From contig NC_088102.1 in assembly GCF_036370855.1 (NCBI RefSeq), positions 41,391,835 through 41,455,834 of the forward strand: a DNA stretch of 64,000 nt, given 5' to 3'. Positions 61,424 to 64,000 of this stretch are shown piece after piece. The notes under the pieces are model-generated. The model was not told where the DNA came from, did not search any database, and was given only the letters and a program-made list of their open reading frames with translations. The first letter of the stretch is position 1, and each line of letters opens with the position of its first letter. Source of the stretch: Dromaius novaehollandiae. Taxonomy: Eukaryota; Chordata; Aves; Casuariiformes; Dromaiidae. A program made the translations under genes and the position numbers.

Positions 61424-63487
61424 GTGCTGTTGCTGCTGCTTTATTCTGTGAGACTGAAATCCTATGGATCAGTGAGCATGACAAGGAAGATCAGTCCCAT
61501 TCCTTCAGAAAGAGAAAAGGGAGCTATCAGCAGTTTCTGTATTTTTAAATTTGGACATTCCATTTCTATTTTTCAAAGTCATATTTCAAGATTGGTCAAG
61601 ACATCACTTTGCATAAGAATACAACAACTGTAGCAAGACTGACAACAGTCAGTAAATAGTGCTGATAGCATGGAACAATTAACTGTCTATGAAGGTGCCT
61701 ATTTTCAAATACCTTTCAATGCCCATTGAAATGGGACTTTAACCTATGTCTAATGCTTTGCGGAGCTAAAGTCTAAATTTCTAGTAATGATTAAAAAAAA
61801 GGCTAAAGAGAAAATGAAGAATGGAACAAGGGTAATGAGAAAGAAAAAGACAATCAGCAACAACCTGTGCAGGCTGGGAGGAACTAGCTGTTAGTATCCA
61901 CTGGTGTTGCTGCTGAGATTTCTATTTAGAAAGGTGATTTTGTGAGACATACATAGGCCTTCAAATCCATTGTATATAACACACTTGAACCAAAAAGTGG
62001 TGATGATGTTTCTTCACTTTGTTCACTTACTTTGAGTCAGACACCCTGAAATGTGTCAGTCAATGAACTACTAATACACTGCAACTCCTGGTGCCCCATG
62101 TGATACTCTATCTGCCCATTATTAGCACTTACTGTTCGCTCCAATCCTGTCAGATTTCACTGAAATCTTGTGGAAGCTCTTATGAAACCGGTAATAAAAT
62201 CTGTATTTATATCTACATAAGTAGGTGTGTATGTGTGTGTGCATGCAATTATGTATATATAAAAAATAAAGTCAACTGTGAATTAGGGCAGATTTACCAG
62301 TTACCTTTTCGGTGTGGCTCCTGCAATCCCAATCTTGTTTTAACAGGCACAAGATGCGTTTAATTCCAGAGTAAGAATTTACTCCTTTGGTGTTCCAGTG
62401 GTTGTCCCCACCTTGTTTACAGACGTTGCCTGGCAACTTGTGGGGCACAATGTCCTCTGTTCCTCCTACAGCATATCTGCCTGGGCTTTTGTTTCTTAAT
62501 AATGCTCTCCCTTTGAATATCAGTATGTTTTTTATTTATTTATTCAGACTTCACTTTGTAGCAGTCTTTTAAAATCTTTTATACAGCTACACTCAAGGCT
62601 TACTCAACATTTTCTACATTAATTGAATTTTTAATGAGGCATAGCATATGTCATAAACAGGCTTGCAGGGTGCCTGGTCTTGGGCATGCAGTGTGATCCT
62701 TGTGATCCTCAGTTTCACTGTCATCATCGCTATACATACTGTATTATATCAAATCTTAATTAAACCTTAGGCCATAGTCTCTCACAAGAGGGAATTTGTG
62801 TTATGTAGCTGACACAACAGCAAAAACATCTTCTTTAAAAAGTGATATATAGGTCAGTAGAGTTAAAAATGATTAATCAGATATATTTGTCTGTTTTTAA
62901 AGCTGCAATAAGGAGACAATAACTGTGTTTAAATGACCAGACTTACTATCGTTATTTTAAAAGCATAACCTAACCTTTGTTATTTATGATATTTTAGCAA
63001 CATCCTTCAAAATTTATGCAATGCAAGACCCATTCTCTTCTTTAAGTTGCTTAAATTTAGAAGGTGGGGTAAAAATAAGGCAAAACTGATCCAGAAGCCA
63101 CAGGTGATACCAAGATTGAACAGATATAAAATTGGAAGATGTCCTTCCAGAATAAATATGATTATAGAAGCAGCTGTTATCAAAAAGAGTGCTGAGTGAC
63201 ATAAAGGTGTGAACGAACAATTGTGCCACCTGTGGTACAAAAGGATGAAGATATGAACCAGATCTAAGTATTAAAAAAGCAAGCTTTAGAGCTGCAGAAG
63301 GTGGTAGAGGCCCTACCTTAGTAACGCAAACAGACTCACATATGCCAGGCAGGGAGAGAAGGGTGTTTTCGCATCCCTGGTTCTGTCCAGCGGCCCGAGG
63401 TCTTTGCTAAATCAGATGTCAAGACACCCCAATGGTGAGGGCAGAGCAGGAGAACAATCCAGGTCGTCCCGGGGTCCCTCTGTGGGA
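61424..63487. other. Upstream of HEATR4; no gene recognised
   Basis: AT-rich sequence with a (GT)n patch near 62225-62250. There is no CpG island directly upstream of the HEATR4 start, so its promoter is likely CpG-poor and tissue-restricted, or further exons and the promoter lie beyond. No conserved frame was seen on either strand. Confidence 0.5.
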
Positions 63488-63531
63488 CTGAGCTCTCTAA
63501 TATTCATATGGCTGAGCTCTCTAATACTCAT
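63488..63531. repeat. 24-bp tandem duplication
   Basis: CTGAGCTCTCTAATATTCAT at 63488-63507 recurs at 63512-63531 with a single T-to-C change. Confidence 0.85.
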
Positions 63532-64000
63532 CAAACACAAGCCTTTCTTTGCCCATTTCTCTTAGCTTATAATGATGCCTACTCAGATCACTCTCCCCAC
63601 TGGAAGCCAGGATGGTGCCCTTTACTAAGGTTCTCCTCATGCCAGATCTTCCTTGTCTTTAATGTCCTCCAGCTCACTTCTCAATCATCTCCACACCATC
63701 CAGCTAAGCTCTGCCAGTGGGATTGACAGCACGGTCCCAGTGTACAAGTGTGAGCCAGACACAGAGCTCAAGCCAGGCCCCAGGAGGAGGGGAGGATTGC
63801 GGGACTGTAATTTTGGGCACTATAAAGGCATCAGCCAGCAAAATCACCAGATTATACACTCTAGTTAGTTCGAAAGAAATGGGCTGGCCATGTGACAGTG
63901 TGGTGTGCCCTTCCTCGGCAATACTGCAAGGTGATCCAAGGGTTGCACAGATCTGACGGAAGTCTGGCCGTTGCCCTATATTTTTTCTCACAGGAACTTG
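63532..64000. other. Window end; no gene recognised
   Basis: Moderately GC-rich sequence with overlapping short frames on both strands (up to about 95 codons) that show no conserved motif. Nothing could be assigned. Confidence 0.4.

Overview
The window looks like vertebrate, most probably avian, nuclear DNA. It carries a 5'-truncated CR1 LINE, compact AT-rich introns with few other repeats, and two sharp CpG islands. It also holds the neighbouring genes RIOX1 (NO66/MAPJD-type ribosomal oxygenase) and HEATR4 (HEAT-repeat protein 4), which sit next to NUMB on human chromosome 14q24. No bacterial features, CRISPR arrays, tRNAs or rRNAs were seen.

Layout. 1-2.2 kb: no gene seen. 2.24-3.78 kb: a decayed CR1 LINE lying on the minus strand. 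4.8-6.2 kb: a convincing minus-strand transcript end, with a poly(A) signal and GU-rich downstream element at about 4.8 kb and an excellent splice acceptor at 6.17 kb that opens a 56-codon frame; I do not recognise the protein. 6.2-33 kb: mostly AT-rich, intron-like DNA with a few isolated minus-strand exon-like frames, the best at 30.73-31.09 kb. 33.0-34.9 kb: a CpG-island promoter whose CCAAT boxes, GC boxes and a CAG|GTGAGG donor all point to a minus-strand gene. By synteny this would be the 5' end of NUMB, but no NUMB coding exon is visible. 34.9-41.8 kb: gene-poor.

42.16-43.86 kb: intronless RIOX1 on the plus strand, with its own CpG island, intact JmjC iron ligands and a short 3' UTR. 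44.17-61.40 kb: HEATR4 on the minus strand, convergent with RIOX1. I traced 14 coding exons whose phases agree across almost every junction. The model would encode about 988 aa, but it carries two lesions: a one-base frameshift in exon 7, and a GG where the AG acceptor of exon 9 should be. HEATR4 is therefore either a recently disabled gene in this genome or is affected by sequence errors. 61.4-64 kb: no gene recognised.

How they fit: RIOX1 is a housekeeping 2-oxoglutarate/Fe(II) hydroxylase of nucleolus and nucleus. HEATR4 is a poorly characterised HEAT scaffold protein. The two meet tail to tail about 0.3 kb apart, so their 3' ends may overlap.
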